Shown: positions 23,809 through 36,208 of the stretch, one piece after another
How the letters are laid out: each line of letters opens with the position of its first letter
How positions within the stretch are numbered: position 1 is the first letter of the stretch
Assembly: GCA_023053685.1 (NCBI GenBank)
Contig: JALIGW010000003.1
Span: 47,953,996 to 48,017,995, forward strand
Source of the DNA: Diadophis punctatus similis
Taxonomy: Eukaryota > Chordata > Lepidosauria > Squamata > Dipsadidae
Direction of reading: 5' to 3'
DNA: 64,000 bases
Made by a program: the position numbers and the translations under genes
Notes under the pieces: model-generated
Databases searched by the model: none
The model's input: the letters and a program-made list of their open reading frames with translations, nothing else
What the model was told of the DNA's origin: nothing

Positions 23809-24545
23809 CTCTAAAGTATAATATTTACATGAAAGGAAGACTTAACCTTTTCCCTTGAAACAATTCACCTTTAAAATGGGAGGCACATCATAGATTTGGT
23901 GTGAATATGGGAAATGAGACTAGGCTTTTTCTGCCAAACATTCATGATTCATCCATGTAGTTTTCTTGGCAGTATTATGAAATTCCGTTAAGCCAAGATA
24001 CTTTTTTTAAATCTCCCATCCTATCCATTCCCAGGTGGTCCCTATACCTGGCTACAATGCAATGCAAACTCTCCCCACTGTTCAAATCATGGCAATTGCT
24101 GTTGAATTGATGTGAAGGAATATGGTGGTTTCTTAAACAGAAACCACGTTTCCTATCTTTCTGTCTAATCATCTGTACTCCACTGAAGCAATAGGGCAAA
24201 ACTTAAGCAACTGATCTGAGCAATAGGAAATGACTACTCGTTAACTCACTGGTGTATAACGCCAGAATTTACCCTCCTGAATAAGAGCTGAGCACAGCAC
24301 TTGAGGGGCACATATTGTACAAATACTGTAGGCATATAGGTTCCTTGAGAGATTAAGGAACCAGAACTTGTATGCTTTTGCATTTAATAGGAAACTGATT
24401 ACTAAGATATTAGTAATACGTACTGCCAGCATTGAATTTCCCACTGGGCATTCTGTACTATAATGTACATTTCCTTCTTGTAGACTATTACATCGCATCC
24501 CTATTCGAAGTCTAAGATTTAATGAGGTCTAAATAATTCCTTTTT

Positions 24546-24645
<100 letters not shown>

Positions 24646-24649
24646 GAAG

Positions 24650-27600
24650 TGTCCAATACACTTTCCTGCACAATCAGTAGAATACAGAGATTGAGCAGTC
24701 ACTGTCCCATGGGCCCAACCTGCTCAGCCTGTTTGGGAGCTGGAGGGAATTCTGCTCAGCATTCTGCCACATAAGCAGCCCAGCCCCATAGTCTAGTGTA
24801 TGGTGCAACTGTGCCATACAAACACCCAGACTTAGAATACAGCACATTCTTTCTTGTATCTTAAACTAGAAAATGCAACTGAAATCTATGATATTCTCAA
24901 AATCCTACTCCTATACACTATGGGACCATATAATATTGTCCGGATATCATTCTGCCCTGGCACCAGTGCATACCAAAGCATTGAACAGGTCAGACTGGAA
25001 CAGTGTGTTAGGAATTTTCACCAGCAACATTCTACAGGTTGCTAAAATGGCTTTAAAATTGAAAGCCCACCCCTCACTGGTTTGATAAGAAAAATGTTTT
25101 AGTTGACATCTGCTCACTAAAATTAAACTGCCATCAACTTTAGGTAGAAGAAATAATGTAACAGAGTTGTAGTGCTATAGAATTCAAACCATGAGGGTAA
25201 AAGGAGGCAGAAAATCATCCCTCCTCCCATCACATGCAATAGAGTAGATCTGAATATCTACATAGGAACACATTCACTATGCATTTTCCAACTGGAATCA
25301 CAGAAACGTTAATTGGAAATACATATTGAAATAAAGCTCACTTGTGCGTCTATTATTGTAATCTAATACCCAAATTCCAGTTCCACCCACCTGTACAAAC
25401 AGTATTCTGGCAAAATTGTAACATGACACATCAAGCCCCTAGCTTGGCCGCACCTCCAACCCACTGACATTCTGAAGTCAACAGCACAAAACCCCACACC
25501 CACATGAGTTGCTTGCATAGAAGTGTTGTGCCTGGTACTGCCACGCACATGGATGCAGAGAAGAATCTCTCAATAGCATATTGATGCATAGAGATAGAGG
25601 AGGGGATTGGAATCCTTCTATGCTTGCCCTGCCAAGTGAGGTTGTTCAGAACATCCAGATCAGTGGGGAAAATACCCTTGAAATGGAGGACAACACTGAA
25701 AACAGAAGTTCCAGCTCCAATTTTATATTCAGAGCATTATGCTCACCACAAACCATACATGCTAATTTCCACTAGTTCAACTGTATATCCATTAGATAGC
25801 TACTTCTTTTAGAATAAGTCAGGTTTTTTTGAATAAATATTTTCCCTAGTTCAGTGAAGTACCATACAGCGGGTTACAATAAAACAGAACTGCCTTAACA
25901 GTACAAATAGATTACAAAGGGCCCATCATGGTTCTAACAATCATATAAAATTATAGAATCTAAAGCTTGCAATAGATGAACTGATCAAGTCAAAAGAATT
26001 AGTATAGAGCTGCCTTTTAAAAGACTGTTATTTCCAAAGGGAGAAGTAAATGGATTCTATTTCAATCATATTCTCCTCTGGAACCTACACTATTAACAGT
26101 TCTTAGTAAGTCATAGCTCCCCACATTGAGATGACAGGTTAAATCCTTTCAAATCTCCTGCAGGCCACATTTTGATCATATTGGTGACATCTAGTGAGAT
26201 AGGCCCAGAAAGGGGATCTAAAATATTTTTTGTGAAGGAGACAAACACATTTCCAATTCAGTAAAATATATTCACATTTGAATAAAAACAAGAGATAAGT
26301 TATTATTTGCAATAATGATCAGGTCAAACTATCAAATATGAGCAAGAATCACTAGTGTTGGCTTACTATCAGAAATCAAGCTAGCCTGATTTATTTATTT
26401 CTATTTGTTTATTTGTATCCCACCTTTATGATTTTTGCAAATAAGTCAAAGCAGCAAACATATCCAACACACCTTCCTCCTATTTTCCCCAGAGCAGCAA
26501 CCCTGTAAGGTGAGTTGGGCTGAGAGTGAGTGACTGGCCCAAGGTCATCCAGCTTGCTGTCATGGCTAAGGCAACACTTGAACTCATGGTTTCTTGCTTT
26601 CTAGCTTGGTGCCTTAACCACTAGTCCAAACTGGCTTTCATTTAACTTCAAAAGTCTTTACTAAACTTTAGTATAGCAGCAACTATTGCTACACCCTGCC
26701 ACCCCTTCTCCAGGTAGAAATCACAGAGATTGTGTCAATAATAAAAGTCACATGCGTTTCCTCAGTGATAATCCAGAATTGAGCAGAATTTGACTGCATT
26801 CAAAACTATTAAATAGCAATATGTGCCTATATCAATATTAGACCGACAAGTGAACAGTGTTGTCTTCTATACAATGGTGACATTTAAAATGCAAGATGCA
26901 TAACTTGAGTTTAGTGGAAAAGAAATTAATGGAAATAGTCAGTGGAAGACTATAAGTGATAATTAGTGTTATTTAAAATGCAAACTTGATTTTCTTTTCC
27001 CTGAAATACTGTCGCCATAGAATACAACTTCTTTGATGTAATAGGTGTCAGCTAAGTACAGTAATGTGCCAGAAATGTGCCCTCCCGCACAACTACATTC
27101 CACATACTCAGCGCTTGTCAGGAATCAGGCATACAAGCTGGGCAGAAAAAGTTTATAGGCCACCTCAATCAGAAGTAATTCTTTGTATCTGGAAGAAAAC
27201 TGACTGAATATCTTCTCCTTGCACAATCCATTCACTCATTATCTGATATCTTCATGAAACTAACAACTCCAAATGCAGGATAAAAGCAGCCCAGCAAAGA
27301 AAATAGTTGCTATTGTACATAATTAGGACTTTGGGTGGATGTAAAATAGTTCTAACAAATCAATAGCAATGACATACCCCATTTTAAATATTGCATTTAT
27401 TGTGAAGTCACATTTAAATATCTTATCTTTAACTGTGCATACAACTGCCTTGATATACAACTGAAATAGAGTAGAACAATCTATGACACCTCTGCCTACT
27501 GAATCTAAAAATATAAGATTTGATTATATATTTAATTCACATACATTTTTCTCAGGTCTCATCTTCACTGTTCCTAATGTGCATAAACAGGAACTAACTT

Positions 27601-28900
27601 TGGAATAGAAGGTTCCTCTAACTTTGTATGGCGGAGAGAATAGAAATTTAAGCAGACCAAAACAGAGGGAAAAATTAAACATTCTATGAATCTTTTGCTT
27701 AGAACCTTTTAAAAACTCACAAAGAAACGTGCATTTGATTTTGATTCAATAGTTTGAATATTGCAAGAATAACTTTAAACTGAAAGATGGGAAGTGTTGT
27801 TATATCTAAATGTAAGCTTCATAAACATGTTTAATACAGAATGTTAAAAAATTAAAAATGCAAAAATTTCCAAAAATAATTGTGGAGCCTGAGGTTTTTT
27901 TTCAAATTCCAACATTAGCATCAGCCTACTAAGAAGGGAGTAGCCCTTTTGCTCCATTCCAATGAAAATATAGTGTTGCAATAAAAATTATTATGCATGT
28001 AACAAGTACATCCATTATGGTATAACTTTTCTGTACCTTGATCAGATATGATGAAGAGTCTCTACTCCATAAAGGTTGTGACACAAAATACTGTTAATCT
28101 TTAAAGTATCTCAGAAAATGTTCAGCACTATACTTTGAGGGAATCAACTTGGGTAATGGCTTGCCAAGCAATTTAACACACAGCTGGTAATGTGCATATA
28201 GATATGAGAGATTACTGACCACTGCAAATTCTTGTCAAATGCATGCATCAGTAGTTGGTTTTTTGTTCTAATGAAATTCTGTTTTTGTTATGTTTGGTGC
28301 TCAGAACATGTTGCATAGATGTGCAGCCATATTAATAAATCATTTCCTTACTTCCTTATTCCTAGTCCTTGAGATCAATGCTCAGGATTGAGGTTTTTCT
28401 CTTATCACCATACATTTGAAAAGAAAGGAAAACAAAGATGGAAGGGGACCACATGATTAACTTCCTTCTGTCCCTTTCTAACTGCATGGTGAGCTATAAA
28501 CTATTGATTACACATTCTGATATTGCTACTCCAACCCTTCTATTTTTACTGAAGAGTTTGTGCAAATACAGAAGACTTATAGTAGGCACAATACAAGTTT
28601 GACCGTTTCTCCTACGGAAACGTTCTGTTCCTTTTTACAATTAATCCTATTTCGGAAAATGATTTTTCTAAGGATAGCAAACAAGGATGAAGGAGGAAAA
28701 AAAGGGAGAGAAGAAAAGGATGTACAAGAAATGGTTAAATTCAACTTCAGCATTCACGGGGGGGGGGGGCTTAAAGGAAATCTACGGTGCCACTGACACC
28801 AAAACCAAATCCTTACGCTTTTAACAGCTACATATCGACGTTAGATTGTTTTATTTATTATCAGACTGCAAGATTACAAAAAGCCTCCCCTATTGAATGT
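24650..28900. other. ELOVL1 first intron, no gene seen
   Basis: A/T-rich sequence without convincing coding frames. It contains one tRNA-SINE (26388-26641) and a short G run (28759-28769). Nothing else was identified. Confidence 0.5.
26388..26641 (-). mobile_element. tRNA-derived SINE, - strand
   Basis: It opens with TTTATTTATTTCTATTTG and ATCCCACCTTTATG, then AACCCTGTAAGGTGAG, GAGTGACTGGCCCAAGGTC and CCTTAACCACTAGTCC. It shares these phrases with 14876-15062. The latter phrases are the reverse complement of a tRNA-like head with its A and B boxes. Confidence 0.75.
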
Positions 28901-30060
28901 CTGCCTGTCACACTGACGTCAGAAGTCCTTGAGTTTGTGTACGCTGAGGGGGAAGAGGGGGAATTTCTATTAGCAACTGTGCCTTCTTCCCTTCTTTTAA
29001 CGGTTCGACAATTTTGCCTCAGATGCCTAATCCGTCACGAAGACCGGGGCGAATAGTGGCGCTCCCCCAACTCGCTTCAGTCTCTCCGGCCCCGTTTCTC
29101 TTAACGAATATACTCTCGGCCTCTTCTGAAGCAGCATCCCGTCGTCGTCGTTTCCCTCTCGCCCCCATTTTTCAAATCATTGCGATAAGCGAACCCGTGC
29201 TACAGTACTTCTGAGAAAGGAAATAGCCTCTTTGCCCAGCTCCCGTTGCTTTCAAGCAGAAATGCTCCCGCCTGTTAAAAGCCTCGGGGAGCTCTGCTCC
29301 TGTCAAGTCGGCCTGCGTCACGCGCGCTGCAGGCAGGCGGGAGAGGAAATCACTTCCCCGCCGGCTGGGCGAAAGACAAAAAAAAAAAAAAAAAAGCTCC
29401 CGGGTACGCGGAAGGGGAGAAGGCGGCGAGATCGGTCACAAGCCCGCAGCGAAATAGGGTGTGGCAGCCGGGGAATGCAAGAACGGGAGGGAGGCGGCCG
29501 CCTGACACCGGACGGGATGCGCGGTTCTCTCTTGCAGGCCCCGAAAAGCCTCCTAAAAAGTATCGAGAAATCTCCCCCCTCCCCGCACAACCGCACTCAC
29601 CCGCCGGTGGCTCGGACAAACGGGAGGGAAGCGATGCGTCCCTGAGAACGGCTCGAGCACGTCTTCCTTCTCGGTGGACCCGCTTCGGAGTCACCCCAGA
29701 GTTAAAGGGGACCGCCCCGAGCGTTCCTCTGCCGGCGATTGGCAGAGCCACGCTGACTATAATTTACCTCACTGAGGAGGAGCCAATGGTTGGGCTGCCC
29801 CGGAGGAGAGCGCTCTGACAGGTTGATAGGCCAACAGCTACCGGCGGGTGGTGCGCGGTGGGGAGGCCGCACTGCCGATTGGAGGGAGGTTTCTTTCGGC
29901 CTCTTCGCTGAGTCTCGCCCAGGCTCCGGAGGAGGACTGGGAGAGACCTGCCTGACTCTGGAATTGGCTCGCGAGAGTTCTTGGTCCACCACGCCATTCT
30001 GGGCCGTTTGGGTGGAAGTGTGATGGGAGTTGTGCACGGGGACCTGTGAAATAAACGTTT
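28900..30060 (-). promoter_or_regulatory. CpG island, probable ELOVL1 promoter and non-coding first exon
   Basis: The stretch is C+G rich with many CpG, unlike its surroundings. On the - strand a strong donor (CCGGCGG then GTGAGTG) lies at 29600/29599, so an exon of about 29601-29750 is likely. It would splice to the ELOVL1 start exon at 22090. CCAAT boxes on the - strand lie at 29738-29742 and 29878-29882, and one on the + strand at 29783-29787. No TATA box is seen. Divergent transcription is possible but no + strand gene is visible. Confidence 0.6.
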
Positions 30061-31230
30061 CCCGTCCTTTAACATTTCAAATAATTGCCTTCGCAGGCCA
30101 GGGACCTGGTTGAAATCCTACCTCACAGTTTGCCTCTTAACGTGACCTTGTCTGAAAATGGCTTTAAAATAATAAATTTTGTATTATTCAACCCATTTTA
30201 GCAATCCATTCTCTAATAGTAGGTGGATAAATATGGTGATTGATGATATGCTATTAAGCTGACATAGCTTCTTAGCAACCACATAGATTTAATCTTGAAC
30301 GATATGTCCCAACCCCGGCCTACAGGTATTTTTAATCCATTGTCTCTCTTAACAGTCCATCCGCCTTGCCGTTGGTCATTCTTTTCTTGCACCTTACCCA
30401 ATATTAGAGCCTTCTGACAGGCATGCCTGGACATATTGGATCTAAAGTATGATAATTTGAACTCACTCATATGTGTCCTGAATAAGAACTCTGGGATGAT
30501 TTGTTCAATGATCTGTTTGTTTGATTTCTTGGATGCCCACTGTGTTCTCAGGATTCTTAAACACCAACACCAAAATACCGATACTCTTTCAATCCTGCTT
30601 TTTCAAAGTCCATCTTTGGTCTTCCATCTTTCATTTCCATACCCTTAAGGGGAAAAGGTGACTTCCCTCCATTGTGTTAGCATGACTGGTAGATTTAGCA
30701 AGGCCATTTATAGTACTACACTGGCTTAATAGAATGTATACATTGGCTTAATAGAGTACATTTCAATTGCAGTTATCTAGAAAGGCTTGAAACAGCTCAC
30801 CAATTAAAACATAATTTCATAATACATTTAATAATTATATGATTCCATATAAGGATTTATTAGTATTTGTTTGTTACCATTATTGTCTTATCTTTTTATT
30901 AGGAAGAAGTTATACAGCACATGGAGATATTCTTTATAGCCATACAGCAGCTATCGTAGGTTGATATAAGACAAAGTGATCCAATGAGTTTCCATGGTTG
31001 ATGATGGTAGGCTTAAATTTGGATTTTGAGCCTGCCTTTTACTTGAATATATTCATAGAAATTTGGAATGAAGTGGAATTCGAGCAAAACTGCTAAAGGT
31101 AAACTGGCACTTAAGGAAAAACCAAATAAAAGAGAAAACAAGTGAGAAAAAAAATAACATTATGAAACTACTCTCGATAACAAAGATACATCTGCAAAGA
31201 GTTATCAGTAAAGAGAGACTGATGAGTCTG
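30060..31230. other. Intergenic, nothing recognised
   Basis: A/T-rich single-copy-looking sequence. No open frame with gene-like features or recognisable repeat ends was found. Confidence 0.4.
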
Positions 31231-31239
31231 ATTTCATTC

Positions 31240-31640
31240 TTTTAAGAAGCAGGATGGGAGGGTCAAACTCACCTCAGGGGGCAAGATGTTCCAAATTGTC
31301 AGGCCATGGCAGAAAGGGCTCTTCTCTTGGATCCCATCACCCAGAATTCTTTGACTGACAGGATCTACAGAATGCCTCCTCTGCCAGAACGCGTGAGCCT
31401 GTCCCATAGGGATGAGACAGTTCCTCAGGTAACCTGTACCTATGCCATGTAGGGCTTTATAGGTAATAACACCTTGAAGCAGACAAGTAGCCAGTTCACC
31501 TTGCGGAACAGTGGTGTAACATGGGCTCCAAAGACTGCCCACACTGCCATACTTTACAGCAGTTTAAGCTTCCGAATGCTCTTCAAGGGTAGCCCCATGT
31601 AGAGGACATTGCAGTAGTCCAAGCATGAGATAACCAGGGC
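31240..31640 (-). mobile_element. LINE-like 3' fragment, second copy
   Basis: On the - strand it encodes ALHGIGTGYLRN and, further on, FCHGLTIWNILPPEV, which resembles the WNSLPPEV motif near the C-terminus of CR1/L2-type LINE proteins. The downstream text GTAGCCCCATGTAGAGG and CATTGCAGTAGTCCAAGC recurs in squamate DNA. It pairs with the fragment at 655-1035. Confidence 0.55.
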
Positions 31641-31699
31641 TTGAATGAGTGTGTGTGTGTATGGTGTGTGCATGTGTGTGTATCTCTACAGCAGTCACA

Positions 31700-31827
31700 A
31701 CTCGCGGCGTCACAACAGCATCACTGGACGTATCGGGACTGGTTTTCCCTTTGCTAAACCAGGCGGGGGCAGGGCCAGCACGTGACACATCCAGCCCGGG
31801 GGCCGCGAGTTTGACACCCCTGCTCTA
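31700..31827. mobile_element. hAT remnant (right end)
   Basis: CAGCCCGGGGGCCGCGAG followed by TTTGACACCCCTG is the right terminal sequence of the family at 13684-14212. The left end is not present. A short (TG)n tract at 31650-31682 precedes it. Confidence 0.6.
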
Positions 31828-33319
31828 CAGTATATATGCCACTTCTTCATTACAAGAGGCCTCTGTTATGTATACAACTATTAAATTTAAGAATTCACTA
31901 CAATAAAATAACAAGTCTAATATAAAAATATTTAAATAACTTATTTCATTCTTTATCATACTTAATAATTGGGTATATTGTAGTTTAACCTCATACCAAA
32001 AATAATCCTATTTATAAAAGTAATAATTCTTCCTGCGAAAGGCCTTTGTAAAGGCAGATTATCATTACCAGAGAAGGTCCCTTTTTTGAAATTTGTATAA
32101 ATAAATAAAATTGGTATAATGTCTCAGTATAGGAATGCTATATGGCCTATACAGTATATGGCCTAGCAGATGAAGTCGTGGCTTGATTTCTTAGATAAAT
32201 CAGTAATAAATCTAATAACTGCTAAGCATTCCTGTCTTGGATCAATTTGGGAAGAGAAAGGGATTTGCATTTTTGCTGCTGTTACTGTAGGCAAAATCAG
32301 ATGTGAAACGATTCTGGATCTGAAAGTAGCCTCTAAAGACAGAGGGAGTATTGTCCTCATACTGATTAATTTGACCACATAATACATTGCTTGTTTCTTT
32401 GTGAAATCAAGTTCTGGCAGCTTTGCCTTTCTTTAATCAGCCTACACAGCATTGCTATAGTTCTGATGACAGTGTTCAGAAGAAACGTACAAAATATTGT
32501 TCCAAAGGCTGCATGTAACTCCCCAGAAGAATTCCAGATCAGATCTTAAAGCAACATTTCATCTCCCAATAACTGTCCCCTCTCCCTCGCAAAAAGAAAA
32601 AGAAAAAAGTTGGTCAAACAAATCCTGATGTTAGGCTTCTTAAGCAAATGGAAGTTTCATTCTCCTTGTTTAGGTAATGACTTCTATAGTGGCATTATAG
32701 TAAAGGATTCTGCATCACTCTACTTAGCATATAAGACTTGAAGTCTAACAAGCAAAAAACAGCAGGACAGTATTATGGGATTTGTGGCCAGGACACAATG
32801 GGACCATATGAAGTAAAAAAGGATGAGTTTCAAGAAAGAAAAGGCTTACAGACTTAGAATCCATATGCTTCTGTACAGGTTTGATTTAGAATGACATCAA
32901 TCATAGGCACAAAACATCAGAATTCCCATGCTTATGTGATAACAACATATCTGTTTCAACCTTGATCATGAAATAACCTAACTTTATATTCTTCTTATTT
33001 TTAACAATCTTGATGTTTAGTGCCTTCAAATAGTCGAGTTGTAGAACTTGATTTATTTTCATTTATCCTGTCTCACAAAATTCTTCAAAGTTTTAACAAG
33101 CTCTTTTGTAAATGCAGTATCGAAAACTTATCCAGGTCACTTTTTGGTTTCTTATTTGTATTTCCCTTTTAAGTATTAAGATATCAGCTGGTTTCATTTG
33201 TCTGTCCAGTGTAGCATCTTTCATATCATTCTTGTAACCTGTCATTTCCCCCCCCCCCAATTGTATAGAATGAAAAAGAGGTGTGTTTTTGTTTTATTTT
33301 TATAGTTGTTTTTAATGTA

Positions 33320-33400
33320 TAATATACACTGAAGATGGCACTTAATTTCGTTGCACGAGTTGCCATCACAATAAAGTAAACTATTAAACTATTATTGCTT
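33320..33400 (+). repeat. LINE-like tail fragment
   Basis: GGCACTTAATTTCGTTGCAC then CACAATAAAGTAAACTATT resembles a recurrent squamate LINE 3' end. It directly abuts the MROH-like copy. Family not determined. Confidence 0.35.
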
Positions 33401-33403
33401 GGT

Positions 33404-34645
33404 CTAGGAGATGCTCTTGATGACTTTGGAGAAGAGTTGACTACTAATAAGATCGTGGTTCATCCGATGGCCACACTGCCGAACAATTTCTTCCATTGAG
33501 TCAGCTGCAGCCTGAGCCAACAAGGCTTTGCAATCACCTTGCAGATCCCGGAGACCGAGGAAAACTTCTTCGATTTGTTTGGAAGTCACCACATCTGGTT
33601 TCATGTATTGCGCATAGCAGCCAGTTATGAGGGCAGCTGCCTCGCGATGGGAAGAGTTCCGGCTCCTCAGGAAATCCAGCATCTGATCCAACATTTCAGG
33701 AACATTTTGCTTGCATTTATTCATAACGATGAAGCAGATGTTGGAATACATGCTATGGAGACTGTTATAGAATTGATAGTCAAACCAGCTGCTGTGGACG
33801 TCCCTCCAGTTCATGAAGGAGACACAAGTGTTGAGGGTGTTCCTGGAGACCTCTTTGGTCCGACCATTTGCCAGTTGTATGATGAGGGAAACAAGGCTCT
33901 GCATGATGCTTTTGGTCACATTACTATTACGTATGTCCTTCACCCCTTTCAAGAGCATGCCAAAAATAGTGATGGAGGTATTCCGCAGTTTGATGTCTTC
34001 GTCAGGAAAATATTCAACAAGAGCGGAATAAGATTGACAGCCTTCCGTCCGTAGCCCTCAACATGCAGATGTCTGAAGAGGAACTGGAGGGCCCTGAGAG
34101 CTTCTTTAGCCACACTCTTGTCTGGGTGACTGGCACAGTTGATCACAGGCATTAAAACCGGCTCTAACATCTTATTCTTGAAGGGGTGCTGCAGAAGGTA
34201 ACCCAGACCTCGAATACTAAATATTTGTATCAGACAATATGGCTGTGTCATCCATTCTTGGAGAATATCTAGAATGTCTTGCATCATAAAGAAGTCTCCA
34301 ACCTCCGGGTGATACAGAAGCTCCAAGACGAAAACCATCCCAATGGTCTCCTCCCTTAGATCGGGACGGCGCAGGTATATGTTGGCCTGTCTAAACATCA
34401 CCTTGAGCTCCAGTTTAGAGAATGTGAACAAGGTCCGGACCAGGTGGAAAATGGCTTCAAACAAACTGTCGGGGGTCAACAGCATTTCCCAGCAGCCCAT
34501 TTCCCAGCAGCCTGTCATTTTTAAATGCACTTGCAGATTAGTCTCAGTCTTGTCTTCCAAAACTTTATTCTCTTCCATAACATCTTTTAAACACAGTCTA
34601 TCTATAGAGGCAGACACTCTTAAAATTAACTTCTGGTCTATTGTT
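33404..34645 (-). pseudogene. MROH-like (Maestro HEAT-repeat) intronless copy, frameshifted
   Basis: Two - strand frames join into one HEAT-repeat protein: about 230 residues from 34645 to near 34020, then about 205 residues from near 34020 to 33404. The first ends in an out-of-frame tail. In the other frame the sequence continues as EYFPDEDIKLRNTSITIFG, a typical HEAT helix pair, so there is one indel near 34020-34030. Motifs such as FSIRGLGYLLQHP, KEALRALQFLF and EEIVRQCG fit the Maestro HEAT-like family (function of most members unknown). About 1.2 kb without an intron, the indel, no ATG at the left and an in-frame 15-bp tandem duplication (34483-34512) suggest a processed pseudogene. An unspliced paralogue with an assembly error is the alternative. 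Confidence 0.75.
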
Positions 34646-34932
34646 CACACAAAAAACCTTCAATATGTCTAATGTTAAAATATTTTGCTCCATTCTGTAT
34701 TAGTAAGTCAAATTTAACTGTTCTTTTCCATTAGATGTAATCTTCAGTTCCTTCTGGTTCCCTCTTTTTCCCCCCTCATGCCATCACTCTGCTGAATACC
34801 TAATCTTCACAGTACTGTCTTATGTCTAAGTATGTTCACCTATGTTATACAGCTATAGTATTAGTATCCTTCTCATGTCATCTACAACCCCCTCTTATTG
34901 GTATCATTACTATGATTATTATTGCTCTATTG

Positions 34933-35098
34933 CAGTAGTGGGTTTCACTTACCTTCGCTACCGGTTCGGAACTGTGAATGTGCATGCTTGTGTGCTTGCT
35001 TCGTTCGCGTGCGGCACTTCTGCGCATGCGCAGATCGTCCGTGATGACATCTGGGTGGATGGGTGGAATTGGGGCGAACCTGTGGCAACCCAGCACTG
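34933..35098. mobile_element. Short hAT element with TGCGCATGCGCA palindrome
   Basis: It starts CAGTAGTGGGTTTCACTTACC and ends GGCAACCCAGCACTG. CTCTATTG at 34925-34932 and 35099-35106 is a perfect 8-bp target duplication. The interior holds GCTACCGGTTCGGAAC and CTGCGCATGCGCAG. It belongs to the family at 49978-50409 and 54079-54709. Confidence 0.9.
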
Positions 35099-35234
35099 CT
35101 CTATTGCTTTGCATGTATACTGAGAGCTTCTGCATTGGAGACAAATTCCTTGTGTGTCTAATCACATTTGGCCAAATAAAATATTCTATCTTTTATCTTC
35201 TATCTAGTATCCAACCTTCAAAGTCTTATCCTAT

Positions 35235-35273
<39 letters not shown>
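35235..35273. repeat. (GT)n microsatellite
   Basis: A run of about 19 TG units. Shadow frames across it are artefacts. Confidence 0.95.
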
Positions 35274-35275
<2 letters not shown>

Positions 35276-35324
35276 AACAAAGTTGAAAACAAAAGCTTTT
35301 TGCCACAGAAAGGATTCTTTTTTT

Positions 35325-36208
35325 AAAAAATAATTTTATTGAGTTATTTACATTTTAAAAAAAAGAAACATATACAAAAAATAGATAAAACAAAACAATA
35401 CAGTACAGTATAGTACAAAATACACTACATAACCTCTAGGGTTATAATACAGCAACTTATATTGACAACAAATTCATGCTTATATAATACTTTTCATTGA
35501 TATATAATCCTTTTCATTATCATATTTGGTTACTATTCATTGATATTAATTGATATAATTATCCCTTTGTTTTCAGCATTGTGCAAGGCTGATTCTTGCT
35601 GCGGTGAGTATGTGTAGTATAATGTAATAGTACTTTTTCTCAATTTTCAGGTCCAGTATTCCCAGCAGAAATGTTTCCGGTTTCATAGTTATTTTCTGTT
35701 CTGTAATTTCCTCTAACCATTTCCAAATTTTATACCAGAATTTCTTTATAATAGGGCAAGTCCACCACATGTGATAATAAGATCCAATTTTGTAGTCACA
35801 TTTCCAACATTTAGGGGCTAGGTTTGGGTACATTTTAGCCAATCTCGCTGGGAGTAAATGCCATCGGTAATACATCTTGTATAAATTTTCTTTATAGGTA
35901 GTTGCTTTTGTAAGTTTATAATTTTTATTCCAGAGTCTGTCCCATTGTTCTAAATTTATGTTGTACCCAAAAATTTTGGCCCAACTAATCATATTCCCTT
36001 TTACTACTTCTTCCTCCATTTTATATTTTAGTAGAAATTTATATAATTTAGTTATTGTTTTTCTTTCTTGTCCTAATGAAATTTTGTCTAATTCTGATTG
36101 TTCCTTTTGTATACCAAATTGTTTCCTATCCTCGTTTAATCTTGATTTAATTTGAAGGTATGGCCACCAATCAATCTTAATTCCTTGTTGTTCCAGAGTT
36201 TGTATAAT
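35325..36208 (-). mobile_element. L1 LINE, 3' part (ORF2 C-terminus and tail)
   Basis: On the - strand a 212-codon frame encodes the L1 ORF2 C-terminal region. It has PNLAPKCWKCDYKIGSYYHM, then WWTCPIIKKFWYKIW, the cysteine/histidine motif and following helix typical of L1. After its stop the sequence runs left into an A/T-rich 3' UTR and a tail seen as TTTTTTTAAAAAATAA on the + strand. It is joined head-on at about 36208 to the oppositely oriented 5' part of L1. Confidence 0.85.

Noticed and set aside
29232..29818. Frames up to 137 codons in the CpG island
   Set aside because: Low complexity, present on both strands, cross a poly-A run, and better explained as promoter and 5' UTR.
33539..34054. 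171-codon frame on the + strand
   Set aside because: Antisense shadow of the MROH-like - strand sequence.
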